From Atopobiaceae bacterium (GTDB lineage Bacteria > Actinomycetota > Coriobacteriia > Coriobacteriales > Atopobiaceae), in assembly GCA_022483015.1 (NCBI GenBank), contig JAKVOB010000001.1, forward strand, positions 1,326,902 to 1,390,901: 64,000 bases of DNA. The letters run 5' to 3'. The notes beneath the pieces were generated by a model that made no database searches, had not been told where the DNA came from, and was given only the letters and a program-made list of their open reading frames with translations. Position 1 is the first letter of the stretch. Every line of letters begins with the position of its first letter. Made by a program: the position numbers and the translations under genes. This document shows, piece by piece, positions 16,618 through 24,686 of the stretch.

Positions 16618-18777
16618 CTACTCCTGGGCGTTCGCGTCCGTCGCTGCCGCTGGGCTTTGGGCGGTGGGACTCGTCGCCGTAGGGCTTGCGGCGGCCTGGC
16701 TCGCAGCTGCCGGGCTCGCCGACTGCGTCGACGTGGTCGTGGCAGAGGAGCTCGACGAGGACGAGCTGCTACTGCTTGATGATGATGACGACGAGCTGCT
16801 CGAGGAGTTCTTCGATGATGACGAGGAGCTGCTGCTCGATGACCCTGAGCTCCCTCCCGAGAAGGACCACTCCGAGCTGCTCTTGTATGTGGGCGTGGCC
16901 GCGGTGGGGAACTCCTCGCGGGCCGTGCCTGAGAGGGTCGCGTTGATGTAGCGCATGAAGATGGGTACGGCCGTCTGGTAGGGGTGCCCGTTCGACCCGT
17001 TGATCGTGATGGTGTCCTCCTCGGTGTAGCCGCACCAGACGGCAACGGCGATCTGCGGCGTATACCCGCAGAACCAGAGGTCACGATAGTCCTCGGTCGT
17101 GCCGGTCTTGCCAGCGCAGGGCTGGTCGACCTTCAGGGAGACGGTGGAGCTCGCGGCTGTGCCCGAGGTGACGACCCCCTCGAGGACGTCGGTCACGGCA
17201 GCGGCCACCGAGGAGTCGATCGCCTGGGTGGGCTCGTCGGTGTGCTCATAGACGACGTTGCCGTTCCGGTCCTCGATCTTGGTGACGGCCACCGCGTCGC
17301 GCTGGACCCCTCCGGAGGCGAGCGTCGCATAGGCCTCGGCCATCTGGATGGGGGGCACGCCAACCGTGCCGAGCGTGATGGACGGATAGCTCGGCAGGTC
17401 GACGCTGATGCCCATGGCCTTTGCGGTGCTGACGATGCTGTCCGCCCCGATGGCCTCGGCGACCTGTGCATAGCCGGTGTTGCTTGACACCTCGGTCGCG
17501 CGTCTCAACGTGATGGTGCCGTAGCTCGTGTTGCCGTAGTTCTGCACCTTCCATGAGGAGGTGATCTGCTGGGGTGAGTTGCAGTTGAGGTAGATGTTGG
17601 GGTTCATGCCCTGCGAGATGGCCGCGGTGAGCGTGAAGGCCTTGAAGCTCGAACCTGGCTGTCTTCGCGCCTGTGTCGCGAGGTTGAACTGGTTGGTGCT
17701 GTAGTCCTTGCCACCCACCATGGCCTTGATGTAGCCCGTGGATGGGTCGATGGCGACGAGCGCGGCGTCGAGTCGGTCGTTGCCGAGGCTGTCGAGCTGG
17801 GTCGTGACGGCGTCCTCGGCGGCTGCCTGGCAGTCGGGGTCTATCGTCGTATAGACCTTGAGGCCGCCCTGGAAGACCGTGTCGTTGGAGAAGTCCTCCT
17901 GGAGGATGGTCTTCACGTAGTCGGTGAAGTAGGGGTAGGTCCCTTGGCTGCTCATGACGGACGAGCCGAGGTTCAAGGTGATGGGCTCGGCTTGGGCCTC
18001 GTCATGTTCCTCCTGGGTGATGTCGCCTGCCGAGAGCATGCGGTCGAGGACCGTGTTCCTCCTCTGCAGGCAGAGGTCGTAGTTGACCGTGGGGTCATAG
18101 GTGGATGGCGAGTTGGGGATGCCGATCAGGGTGGCGGCCTCGGCAAGCGTGAGGTCGCTCGCGCTCTTGTTGAAGTAGGTGATGCTCGCGGCCTCGATGC
18201 CGTAGGCGGAGTGGCCATAGTAGATGGTGTTGAGGTACATCATCAGGATCTGGTCCTTGGAGTAGGTCTTCTCCATCTGGATGGCGATGTAGGCCTCCCG
18301 GACCTTGCGCTTGAGGGTCTGGTCGAACTGCTCGTCCTTGAGGACGGTGTTCCTCACCAGCTGTTGGGTGATCGTGGAGGCGCCCTCCGACCCACCGGTG
18401 ATCTGTACCACGACGGCGCGCAGGATGCCCTGGATGTCGACCCCGTTGTGCTGGTAGAAACGCACGTCCTCGGTGTCGACGGTGCCCTTGAGCACATAAC
18501 TCGAGACCTGGTCCTCCGTGACGGACTTTCGGTTCTCGAGGTAGAACTCGGCGATGGTGTTGCCCTTGGCGTCATAGACCTCCGTGGGCTCGGCCACCAG
18601 GTAGGCATCGGCCGACGAGTAGTCGGGGAGGTCCTGGAGCCAGGAGTCGACGAGGCTCCCCATCGAGAACGCAAGGGCGATGATGCCAAGCACGATGAAC
18701 CCGACCACGCCCGCGGCGCCGAATCCTATGATGTGGGTCTTCGCGTGCCGGTGCGCGCGACGGTTCCTGATGCTCAT
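16618..18777 (-). CDS. Class A penicillin-binding protein (PBP1-type) with poly-Ser tail
   Basis: This 719-residue bifunctional peptidoglycan synthase has a basic cytoplasmic N-terminus, one membrane helix (about 18-40), a GT51 glycosyltransferase domain and a transpeptidase domain. The GT51 motifs are E103-D in TEDVRFYQH and ASTITQQLVRN (133-143). The transpeptidase motifs are SSFK (S376 nucleophile), SSN (431-433) and KTGT (557-560). The end of the protein (about 635-719) is a low-complexity tail with long Ser runs followed by Ala/Thr/Pro/Gln. The Ser runs are coded by mixed AGC/TCG/TCA/TCC codons, so they are not a simple DNA slippage tract; the tail may thread the wall. The start at 18777 has a textbook AAGGAGG. 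Confidence 0.95.
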   Translation of the reverse strand: MSIRNRRAHRHAKTHIIGFGAAGVVGFIVLGIIALAFSMGSLVDSWLQDLPDYSSADAYLVAEPTEVYDAKGNTIAEFYLENRKSVTEDQVSSYVLKGTVDTEDVRFYQHNGVDIQGILRAVVVQITGGSEGASTITQQLVRNTVLKDEQFDQTLKRKVREAYIAIQMEKTYSKDQILMMYLNTIYYGHSAYGIEAASITYFNKSASDLTLAEAATLIGIPNSPSTYDPTVNYDLCLQRRNTVLDRMLSAGDITQEEHDEAQAEPITLNLGSSVMSSQGTYPYFTDYVKTILQEDFSNDTVFQGGLKVYTTIDPDCQAAAEDAVTTQLDSLGNDRLDAALVAIDPSTGYIKAMVGGKDYSTNQFNLATQARRQPGSSFKAFTLTAAISQGMNPNIYLNCNSPQQITSSWKVQNYGNTSYGTITLRRATEVSSNTGYAQVAEAIGADSIVSTAKAMGISVDLPSYPSITLGTVGVPPIQMAEAYATLASGGVQRDAVAVTKIEDRNGNVVYEHTDEPTQAIDSSVAAAVTDVLEGVVTSGTAASSTVSLKVDQPCAGKTGTTEDYRDLWFCGYTPQIAVAVWCGYTEEDTITINGSNGHPYQTAVPIFMRYINATLSGTAREEFPTAATPTYKSSSEWSFSGGSSGSSSSSSSSSSKNSSSSSSSSSSSSSSSSSSSSSATTTSTQSASPAAASQAAASPTATSPTAQSPAAATDANAQE

Positions 18778-18987
18778 GGGGCCTCCTTGAGAGTCCCGAC
18801 CATTATTGACCAAACGGCCCGGCCGGGGAGGCCGGGATTGCGTCTGGGGCCCATTTGGGACAAGTGCGTACGCCACGTTCACAACCCTTGCAGTCTTGCG
18901 GTCCTTCTCGGGTGCGCGTCATTCGTGCCCTACACTGGTTGTATGGTGGTCCGAGAGGACCGATGCGAGTCGAGGGGGAGCAGGCAT

Positions 18988-20619
18988 ATGGCGCTGAGCC
19001 AGACGAGGGAATCGGCTGAAAGGACCGTGAGGCGGCGCAGGTGGGAGCCCATGACCATGGTGGCCGTCGGCTCGGTCGCCGCACTCGTGGTCACGCTGGT
19101 GCCCCTGCTGGTCATCTCGGCCTATAACCACTCATATGCGGATGACTGGCACTATGGCGTATGGGCCCACCTCTCCCTCCAGGAGACGGGCGGCAACATC
19201 CTCGTCGCCATCGGGGTCGCGGCGGAGCAGGTCGGCAAGGCATGGATGGAGTGGCAGGGCACCTACTCGGCGATCTTCCTCATGGCACTCGAACCCAGCG
19301 TCTTCGGCGAGCAGTGGTATGTCCTGGCCGCCCCGATCGTCATCGGCTGCCTGGTCGCAGGGACGTTCTACTTCGCGCGCGTCCTCCTGGTCGACTATCT
19401 GCATGCCCCCCGGAGCATCTGGGTCTCGGTCTCGTGTGCCATCCTGGTGGTCACGCTCCTGCTCCAGCCCAGCCCGGTCGAGGGCCTCTACTGGTTTAAC
19501 TCGGCCGTCTATTACACCGTCTACCATGCGGCCCTCCTCGTCCTCATCGGCGTGCTCCTGAAGGTCGTGCACCCGGCGCGCCAGGGGCGCTGCCGCGGGC
19601 TGGATGCATGGGCCTGCGTGCTTGCCGTCTTCATCGCCGGTGGCAACTTCGTGGACGCCCTCGTGGCCCTCGAGTTCGGGGTGGCCCTGCTCGCTTGGCT
19701 GCTCCATATGCGCAGCCGTAGGTCCGTCGACGTGTTCCCGGCGTTTGCCGGCCTCGTGCTCGGGGTGACGGTCTCGATGGTGGCGCCGGGCAACTCGGTC
19801 CGCCAGCAGACGCAGTTCCCTGATGCGGGCGCGGGCGTCGTCGACACCATCGTCAAGTCCTTCTGGGCGGCGTTCACCTATCTCTCCGAGTGGACCCAGG
19901 CGCTCGTGGTCCTTGCCGCGCTCTTCGTGCTGCCGCTCGCCGTGCGGGCCGTCTCGGGTCGTGCGGCCTCTGGCCTGCGCTACCCACTCCCGGGCCTGGT
20001 GAGCGTCGTCTCCCTCGCGGTCCTCGGCACGAGCTTCACGCCCACGTTCTGGTCGATGGGGACGGTGGGGCCGGGGCGTGTCCAGAACGCGCGGTTCGAC
20101 CTCTTCGTCATCCTCGTGATGGTCAACCTCTTCTGGTGGTGCGGGTGGGTGGTCCGTCATAGGCGCGAGCTCGCGGAGGGCCCCGTCATGGTCGTCTGCC
20201 CGCCGCCTGTCCCGCGTGCCGATGCCTGCGTCCTCTCGGCCAGGAATGCCGCTCGGGCCTGCGGGCTCGTGGCGCTCGTCTTCGTGCTCGTGGTGTGCGC
20301 CCTCTCCACCGACGAGAAGTCTGGCGAGACCCTCACGTCCGTCTCGGCGGCCCGCTCCCTCATGAGCGGTCAGGCCGTCGAGTATGACCGGCAGGTCACG
20401 GCTCGCCTCGACCAGCTCCAGACCGCCTCCGAGGCGGAGGACGCGGCTGACGCCGAGGTGGACGTGACGTTCTACACCGATGCGCCGAAGGTCCTCTTCA
20501 TGGGCGACGTGCGTGACAACATGGGCAACTACATAAACTACCGGCTCGCGCAATGGTACGGCCTGAAGTCGGTCATAGGGGTCCATGCCACCGCGACGGC
20601 CACGGGCTCCTCCTCGTGA
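18988..20619 (+). CDS. Polytopic membrane protein, DUF6056-like (surface glycan)
   Basis: The 543-residue product has one N-terminal helix (about 22-43) followed by the motif YADDWHYG, then about ten further helices and a C-terminal extracytoplasmic domain. An acidic pair after the first helix is characteristic of GT-C glycosyltransferases, and the overall pattern fits the DUF6056 family. It starts a three-gene unit: its stop overlaps the next start (GTGA) and that gene overlaps a polyprenyl-phosphate glycosyltransferase. I infer transfer of a lipid-linked sugar to a surface polymer. ATG at 18988 has a GAGGGGGAG site upstream; a TACACT box at 18931 is a candidate -10. Confidence 0.66.
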   Translation: MALSQTRESAERTVRRRRWEPMTMVAVGSVAALVVTLVPLLVISAYNHSYADDWHYGVWAHLSLQETGGNILVAIGVAAEQVGKAWMEWQGTYSAIFLMALEPSVFGEQWYVLAAPIVIGCLVAGTFYFARVLLVDYLHAPRSIWVSVSCAILVVTLLLQPSPVEGLYWFNSAVYYTVYHAALLVLIGVLLKVVHPARQGRCRGLDAWACVLAVFIAGGNFVDALVALEFGVALLAWLLHMRSRRSVDVFPAFAGLVLGVTVSMVAPGNSVRQQTQFPDAGAGVVDTIVKSFWAAFTYLSEWTQALVVLAALFVLPLAVRAVSGRAASGLRYPLPGLVSVVSLAVLGTSFTPTFWSMGTVGPGRVQNARFDLFVILVMVNLFWWCGWVVRHRRELAEGPVMVVCPPPVPRADACVLSARNAARACGLVALVFVLVVCALSTDEKSGETLTSVSAARSLMSGQAVEYDRQVTARLDQLQTASEAEDAADAEVDVTFYTDAPKVLFMGDVRDNMGNYINYRLAQWYGLKSVIGVHATATATGSSS

Positions 20620-22409
20620 GGGCATCCCTGAGGTCGCTCGGTCGAGTCGGCGACGTCCTTGCGCAGGTGCTGCTCTGCGTCCTGCTCATGATCGCCGGCT
20701 TCCTGGTGGTGCTTTCGGCCACGACCACCGTCTGGCTCCTCGAGAGCACGGATGGTCAGCTCACGCAGAACATGGGCATCTTCACCGTGGCCTCTCCCTC
20801 GAGCTGGCTCCTCCTGCTTGGGGGGATCGCCGGGCTCGTCTGCGTGTTCGGCCTGCTGCGCCTGGTCTGGTGTGGCTCGTCGCTGCTCGACGGCCGCGCC
20901 GCTGTGGCAGTCGTGCTGGTGGTGGCCCTTGGCCTGCAGGTCCTGTGGGTCTGCCTGGTCCGCACGGGGTTCTGTGACTGGGGAGACGTCTGGATGGTCT
21001 CGGCCTTCGCCAAGCGGGCGGCGAGCGACGGGCTCGCTTCGCTCGACACGGGCGTCTGGCGTGACATCCTCCATGACCCGCGTCTGTACTTCGGGTGCTA
21101 CCCCTTCCAGTGCGGCCTCTTCTATTACTACCTCTGGGCGTTCCAGACCTTCGGGGAGGCCTGGCATCTCGTCATGCAGCTCCTGAACATCGTGGCCAAC
21201 GAGGTCTCGGCACTCGCGCTCATAGGCCTGGGCCGCGTGCTCGTGTCCGACGTGCGCGCGCGGCGGCTCCTGCTGGCGCTGGTGGCGCTGTGCCTTCCCC
21301 TCTGGTGGCTGTGTGCCTTCGTCTACGGTAACGCCATCGGGATGGCCTTCGGCCTCGTGTTCCTCCTGATGCAGGCCCTGGCGCTCAAGGCACGGGGGAC
21401 CAGGCGCATCGCATGGGCCTCGGCCTCGGTGGCCCCGCTCTGCGTCTGCCTCGTCTTCAAGTCGACGTTCGTGCTCTTCGGGATCGGGGCGCTCATATGC
21501 TGGGTCGTGGCTGCCGTGCGGGAGCATGGTCTTGGCGCCGTGGGTGGTCTCGCCTGCAGCATCGCCGTCCTTCTCGTCGCTGATGCGGTGTCGGGACTTC
21601 CCGCCGCCGCCTTCACGGCCGACACGGGCATCGACACCTCGAACGGCATGACGACCCTCAACCATCTCGAGCTCGGCCTACGCGACGACATGCACGAGTT
21701 CACGACCACCTATGACGACGGGGTGGCCACGGTGAGCCCAGGAGGGTGGAGCTCGCACGCCAACGACGTGTGGGAGGCCACGGGCGGGGACGCGGATGCG
21801 CAGGATGCCACGGCGAGCGAATGCCTCTCTGACGATGCCGCGCGTCTCACCTCGAGCCCCTCGTACTTCGCCTGGTTCTTCTGGAGCAAGCTGGCAAGCC
21901 TCTGGAGCGAGCCTACCTACCAGTCGCTCTACTACTCGTCCATGTGCGAGCATCCGGAGGGCGGCCGCTTCAATCCGGTGGACACCTCGGCCCCCCTGGG
22001 CGTGCTCTGCGAGGGTTCGACCTTCGTGCTCGACGGATGGCAGCTCCTGGTCTATGCGGGGGCCCTCGTCTGCCTCCTGGGGATGTGGCGGGGGCTTCGT
22101 TCGGCGCGCGCTGTCGAGCGCCAGGAGGGCGAGCCTGCGGCCGGCCTTGCCCGCGATGGGGCCGGGCCTCGTGCGGCACTCGCGGCCCTTCCCAGCGAGC
22201 AACTGCTCCTTCCCTCCTGCTTCTTCACCGGGTTCGGCTGCTACCTGCTCTGGGAGGCCAAGAGCGTCTATGCGTTCCCGTTCGTGCTGGTCCTGCTCCC
22301 TCTGGCGGCGATGGGGCTGGCCTCGGTCATGGGCCGCCTCGATGGGCGCGACCGGTCGGCCGGTTGGGTATCATGGGTCCGCGGACATCTCTCGAGGAGG
22401 GCAAGCTGA
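20616..22409 (+). CDS. Polytopic membrane glycosyltransferase-like protein
   Basis: The protein has 597 residues from a GTG start that overlaps the upstream stop codon. The first two membrane helices are followed by a third and the segment FCDWGDVWMVSAFAKRA, with acidic residues in the first large outer loop, then CYPFQCGLFYYY; this layout resembles ArnT/PMT-type GT-C enzymes. About 11 helices are visible, plus a Ser/Asp-rich outer loop at about 350-430. Its downstream neighbour makes or transfers a polyprenyl-phosphate sugar, the usual donor for such enzymes, which supports the assignment. No family name can be given with confidence. Confidence 0.62.
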   Translation: MRASLRSLGRVGDVLAQVLLCVLLMIAGFLVVLSATTTVWLLESTDGQLTQNMGIFTVASPSSWLLLLGGIAGLVCVFGLLRLVWCGSSLLDGRAAVAVVLVVALGLQVLWVCLVRTGFCDWGDVWMVSAFAKRAASDGLASLDTGVWRDILHDPRLYFGCYPFQCGLFYYYLWAFQTFGEAWHLVMQLLNIVANEVSALALIGLGRVLVSDVRARRLLLALVALCLPLWWLCAFVYGNAIGMAFGLVFLLMQALALKARGTRRIAWASASVAPLCVCLVFKSTFVLFGIGALICWVVAAVREHGLGAVGGLACSIAVLLVADAVSGLPAAAFTADTGIDTSNGMTTLNHLELGLRDDMHEFTTTYDDGVATVSPGGWSSHANDVWEATGGDADAQDATASECLSDDAARLTSSPSYFAWFFWSKLASLWSEPTYQSLYYSSMCEHPEGGRFNPVDTSAPLGVLCEGSTFVLDGWQLLVYAGALVCLLGMWRGLRSARAVERQEGEPAAGLARDGAGPRAALAALPSEQLLLPSCFFTGFGCYLLWEAKSVYAFPFVLVLLPLAAMGLASVMGRLDGRDRSAGWVSWVRGHLSRRAS

Positions 22410-23407
22410 TGGAAACCATGAAACGGGATGCGACCGATGCTGGCAGGTCTGACGCCCCCGTGCTCTATGTGGTCGTCCCTTGCTATGACGAGGAGGAGGT
22501 CCTTCCCGAGACCGCGCGGCGCCTCTCCGAGAAGGTCCATGCGCTCGAGGGGGCCGGGAAGGTCTCGCCCCGGAGCCGCGTCCTCTTCGTCGACGACGGC
22601 TCCAAGGACGCCACCTGGCGCCTCATCACCGGCTTCCACGACGACCCCGCCAACGGACAGCTCTTCTCGGGCATCTCGTTCGCCCACAACAGGGGACACC
22701 AGAATGCCCTCTACGCCGGTCTCATGTGCGCCCTCGAGCGCGGCTGCGATGCCGCCGTATCGCTCGATGCCGACCTCCAGGACGACGTCGACGCCATCGA
22801 CGGCATGGTGGACGAGCACCTTGCGGGCGCGGACATCGTCTACGGCGTGAGGAACAACCGGGACACCGACACCGGCTTCAAGCGCCGCACCGCAGAGATG
22901 TTCTATGGGCTCATGCGCTGGCTCGGTGCGGAGACCGTCTCGGACTCGGCCGACTACCGTCTCATGGATGCGCGTGCCCTCGAGGCGCTCTCGCAGTACG
23001 GCGAGGTCAACCTGTTTCTGCGCGGCATCGTGCCCTCGCTCGGCTTCCGGACCGCCAAGGTCTACTACCGACGCGGTGCGCGCTTCGCGGGGGAGTCCAA
23101 GTATCCGCTCTCCAAGATGGTCGCCTTTGCCGTCGAGGGCATCACGTCCTTCTCGATCAAACCCATCCGCATGGTCACGGCACTGGGGGCCATCGCGGTG
23201 GGCATCTCCATCCTGGTCCTCATATACGCCCTCGTGAGCATGGTGATGGGCCATGTCGTCTCGGGCTGGACGAGCCTCATCGTCTCGGTCTGGCTCGTGG
23301 GCGGCCTTGTCATGCTCTCGCTCGGCGTGGTCGGCGAGTACGTGGGGCGGATCTATCTGGAGTGCAAGCATCGCCCGCGCTATATCGTCGCGGAGGAGCT
23401 CGACTGA
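22409..23407 (+). CDS. Polyprenyl-phosphate glycosyltransferase, GtrB/DPM-like (GT2)
   Basis: The 332-residue enzyme has an N-terminal GT-A domain with VVVPCYDEEEVL, LFVDDGSKDATW and the metal-binding SLDADLQDD, then the acceptor region with KRRTAEMFYGLM and DSADYRLMDARAL, and two C-terminal membrane helices (about 250-275 and 285-310). This is the GtrB/YfdH/ArnC layout: transfer of a sugar from a nucleotide donor to undecaprenyl phosphate. It is coupled to the upstream GT-C-like gene (TGATG overlap) with GAGGAGGG before the ATG. I infer that it supplies the lipid-linked sugar used by the two upstream membrane proteins. Confidence 0.88.
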   Translation: METMKRDATDAGRSDAPVLYVVVPCYDEEEVLPETARRLSEKVHALEGAGKVSPRSRVLFVDDGSKDATWRLITGFHDDPANGQLFSGISFAHNRGHQNALYAGLMCALERGCDAAVSLDADLQDDVDAIDGMVDEHLAGADIVYGVRNNRDTDTGFKRRTAEMFYGLMRWLGAETVSDSADYRLMDARALEALSQYGEVNLFLRGIVPSLGFRTAKVYYRRGARFAGESKYPLSKMVAFAVEGITSFSIKPIRMVTALGAIAVGISILVLIYALVSMVMGHVVSGWTSLIVSVWLVGGLVMLSLGVVGEYVGRIYLECKHRPRYIVAEELD

Positions 23408-23472
23408 TGCCTCACGGCATGTGATTGCGCTACCCTGTGAACATACCAACGACTCCCTAGGGGGACAGATTC

Positions 23473-24684
23473 TTGCTTTCCGTCGATGAACAGATGCGAG
23501 TCATCAGCTCGGGCGCTGCCCAGATCATTCCCGAGGCCGAGCTCAGGAAGAAGCTCGCCAAGGGCACCCCGCTCACCATCAAGCTGGGGGTCGACCCCAC
23601 GAGCCCTGACCTCCACCTGGGACATGCCGTGCCCCTGCGCAAGATGCGCCAGTTCCAGGACCTGGGGCACCAGGTCTGTCTCATCATCGGCAACGGGACG
23701 GCGCTCATCGGTGACCCGTCCGGTAAGAACACGACGCGTCCGCAACTCACGCAGGAGCAGGTCGAGGCCAACGCCGCCACCTATGTGAGCCAGGCCATGA
23801 AGATCCTCGACCCCGAGAAGACCCGGATCGTGCACAACGGTGACTGGATCCTCTCGCTCGACCTCAAGGGCCTGCTCGAGCTCTGCAGCAAGTTCACGGT
23901 GGCCCGCATCCTCGAGCGTGACGACTTCACGAAGCGCTACCAGAGCCAGACCCCCATCGCCCTGCACGAGTTCCTCTATCCCGTGATGCAGGCCTACGAC
24001 TCCGTCATGGTGCATGCCGACGTCGAGATGGGTGGTACCGACCAACTCTTCAACCTGCTCGCAGGCCGTGAGCTCATGGGCAAGATGGACATGGAGCCCC
24101 AGGTGGCGCTCACCATGCCCCTGCTCGAGGGCACGGACGGCACGCGCAAGATGTCCAAGAGCTACGGGAACTACGTGGGTCTCACCGACGAGCCGTCAGA
24201 CATGTTCGGCAAGCTCATGTCCATCCCGGACGCGATGATCGGCAAGTACTACCGGCTCGCCTCGACGCTCCCCGTCGAGGAGGTCGACCGGATCGATGCG
24301 GCCCTGGCCGACGGTTCCGCCGATCCCTACGAGCTCAAGCACGCTCTCGCTCGCAACATCTGCGACCTCTATCACGGCGAGGGCACCGGTGCCGAGGCCG
24401 AGGAGGCCTTCATGCGCCAGTTCAAGGAGCATGAGACCCCCGACGACATCCCCGAGTTCGCCGCGGACCTCACGGCTGGCGATGACGGCACCGTCTACCT
24501 GGCAAAGCTCCTGTCCGAGGCTGGGCTCGCCAAGTCGGCGGGCGAGGGCAGGCGGCTCATCGACGGCGGCGGAGTGAAGGTCAACGGCGAGAAGGTCGCT
24601 CCCAAGGCCTACAACGTCGACCCTGCGGGTCTCGACGGTGCCACCATCCAGGTAGGCAAGCGCAAGTTCGTCAGGCTCGTGTAG
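23473..24684 (+). CDS. tyrS: Tyrosyl-tRNA synthetase
   Basis: This 403-residue class I synthetase charges tRNA-Tyr. The HIGH motif appears as DLHLGHAV (46-53), the KMSKS motif is exact at 226-230, and the C-terminal 65 residues are an S4 RNA-binding domain (SAGEGRRLIDGGGVKVNGEKV). The IIGNGTALIGDPSGK segment places it in the TyrZ-like type 2 subgroup. The start is a TTG with AGGGGGAC upstream. The leader is only about 40 bases from a TACCCT -10-like box (23431), too short for a T-box. The U32-family gene begins two bases after the stop. Confidence 0.96.
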   Translation: MLSVDEQMRVISSGAAQIIPEAELRKKLAKGTPLTIKLGVDPTSPDLHLGHAVPLRKMRQFQDLGHQVCLIIGNGTALIGDPSGKNTTRPQLTQEQVEANAATYVSQAMKILDPEKTRIVHNGDWILSLDLKGLLELCSKFTVARILERDDFTKRYQSQTPIALHEFLYPVMQAYDSVMVHADVEMGGTDQLFNLLAGRELMGKMDMEPQVALTMPLLEGTDGTRKMSKSYGNYVGLTDEPSDMFGKLMSIPDAMIGKYYRLASTLPVEEVDRIDAALADGSADPYELKHALARNICDLYHGEGTGAEAEEAFMRQFKEHETPDDIPEFAADLTAGDDGTVYLAKLLSEAGLAKSAGEGRRLIDGGGVKVNGEKVAPKAYNVDPAGLDGATIQVGKRKFVRLV

Positions 24685-24686
24685 GG

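Noticed and set aside
16740-16850. Triplet microsatellite causing phase variation of the PBP
   Set aside because: The serine codons are mixed, so long identical repeat tracts that would slip are absent.
17944-18987. Long upstream extension of the DUF6056-like ORF
   Set aside because: This part is antisense to the PBP coding sequence; the real start is ATG 18988 with a ribosome binding site.
23408-23472. T-box leader for tyrS
   Set aside because: Only about 65 bases lie between the genes and no T-box consensus (TGGGTGGTACCGCG-like) is present.
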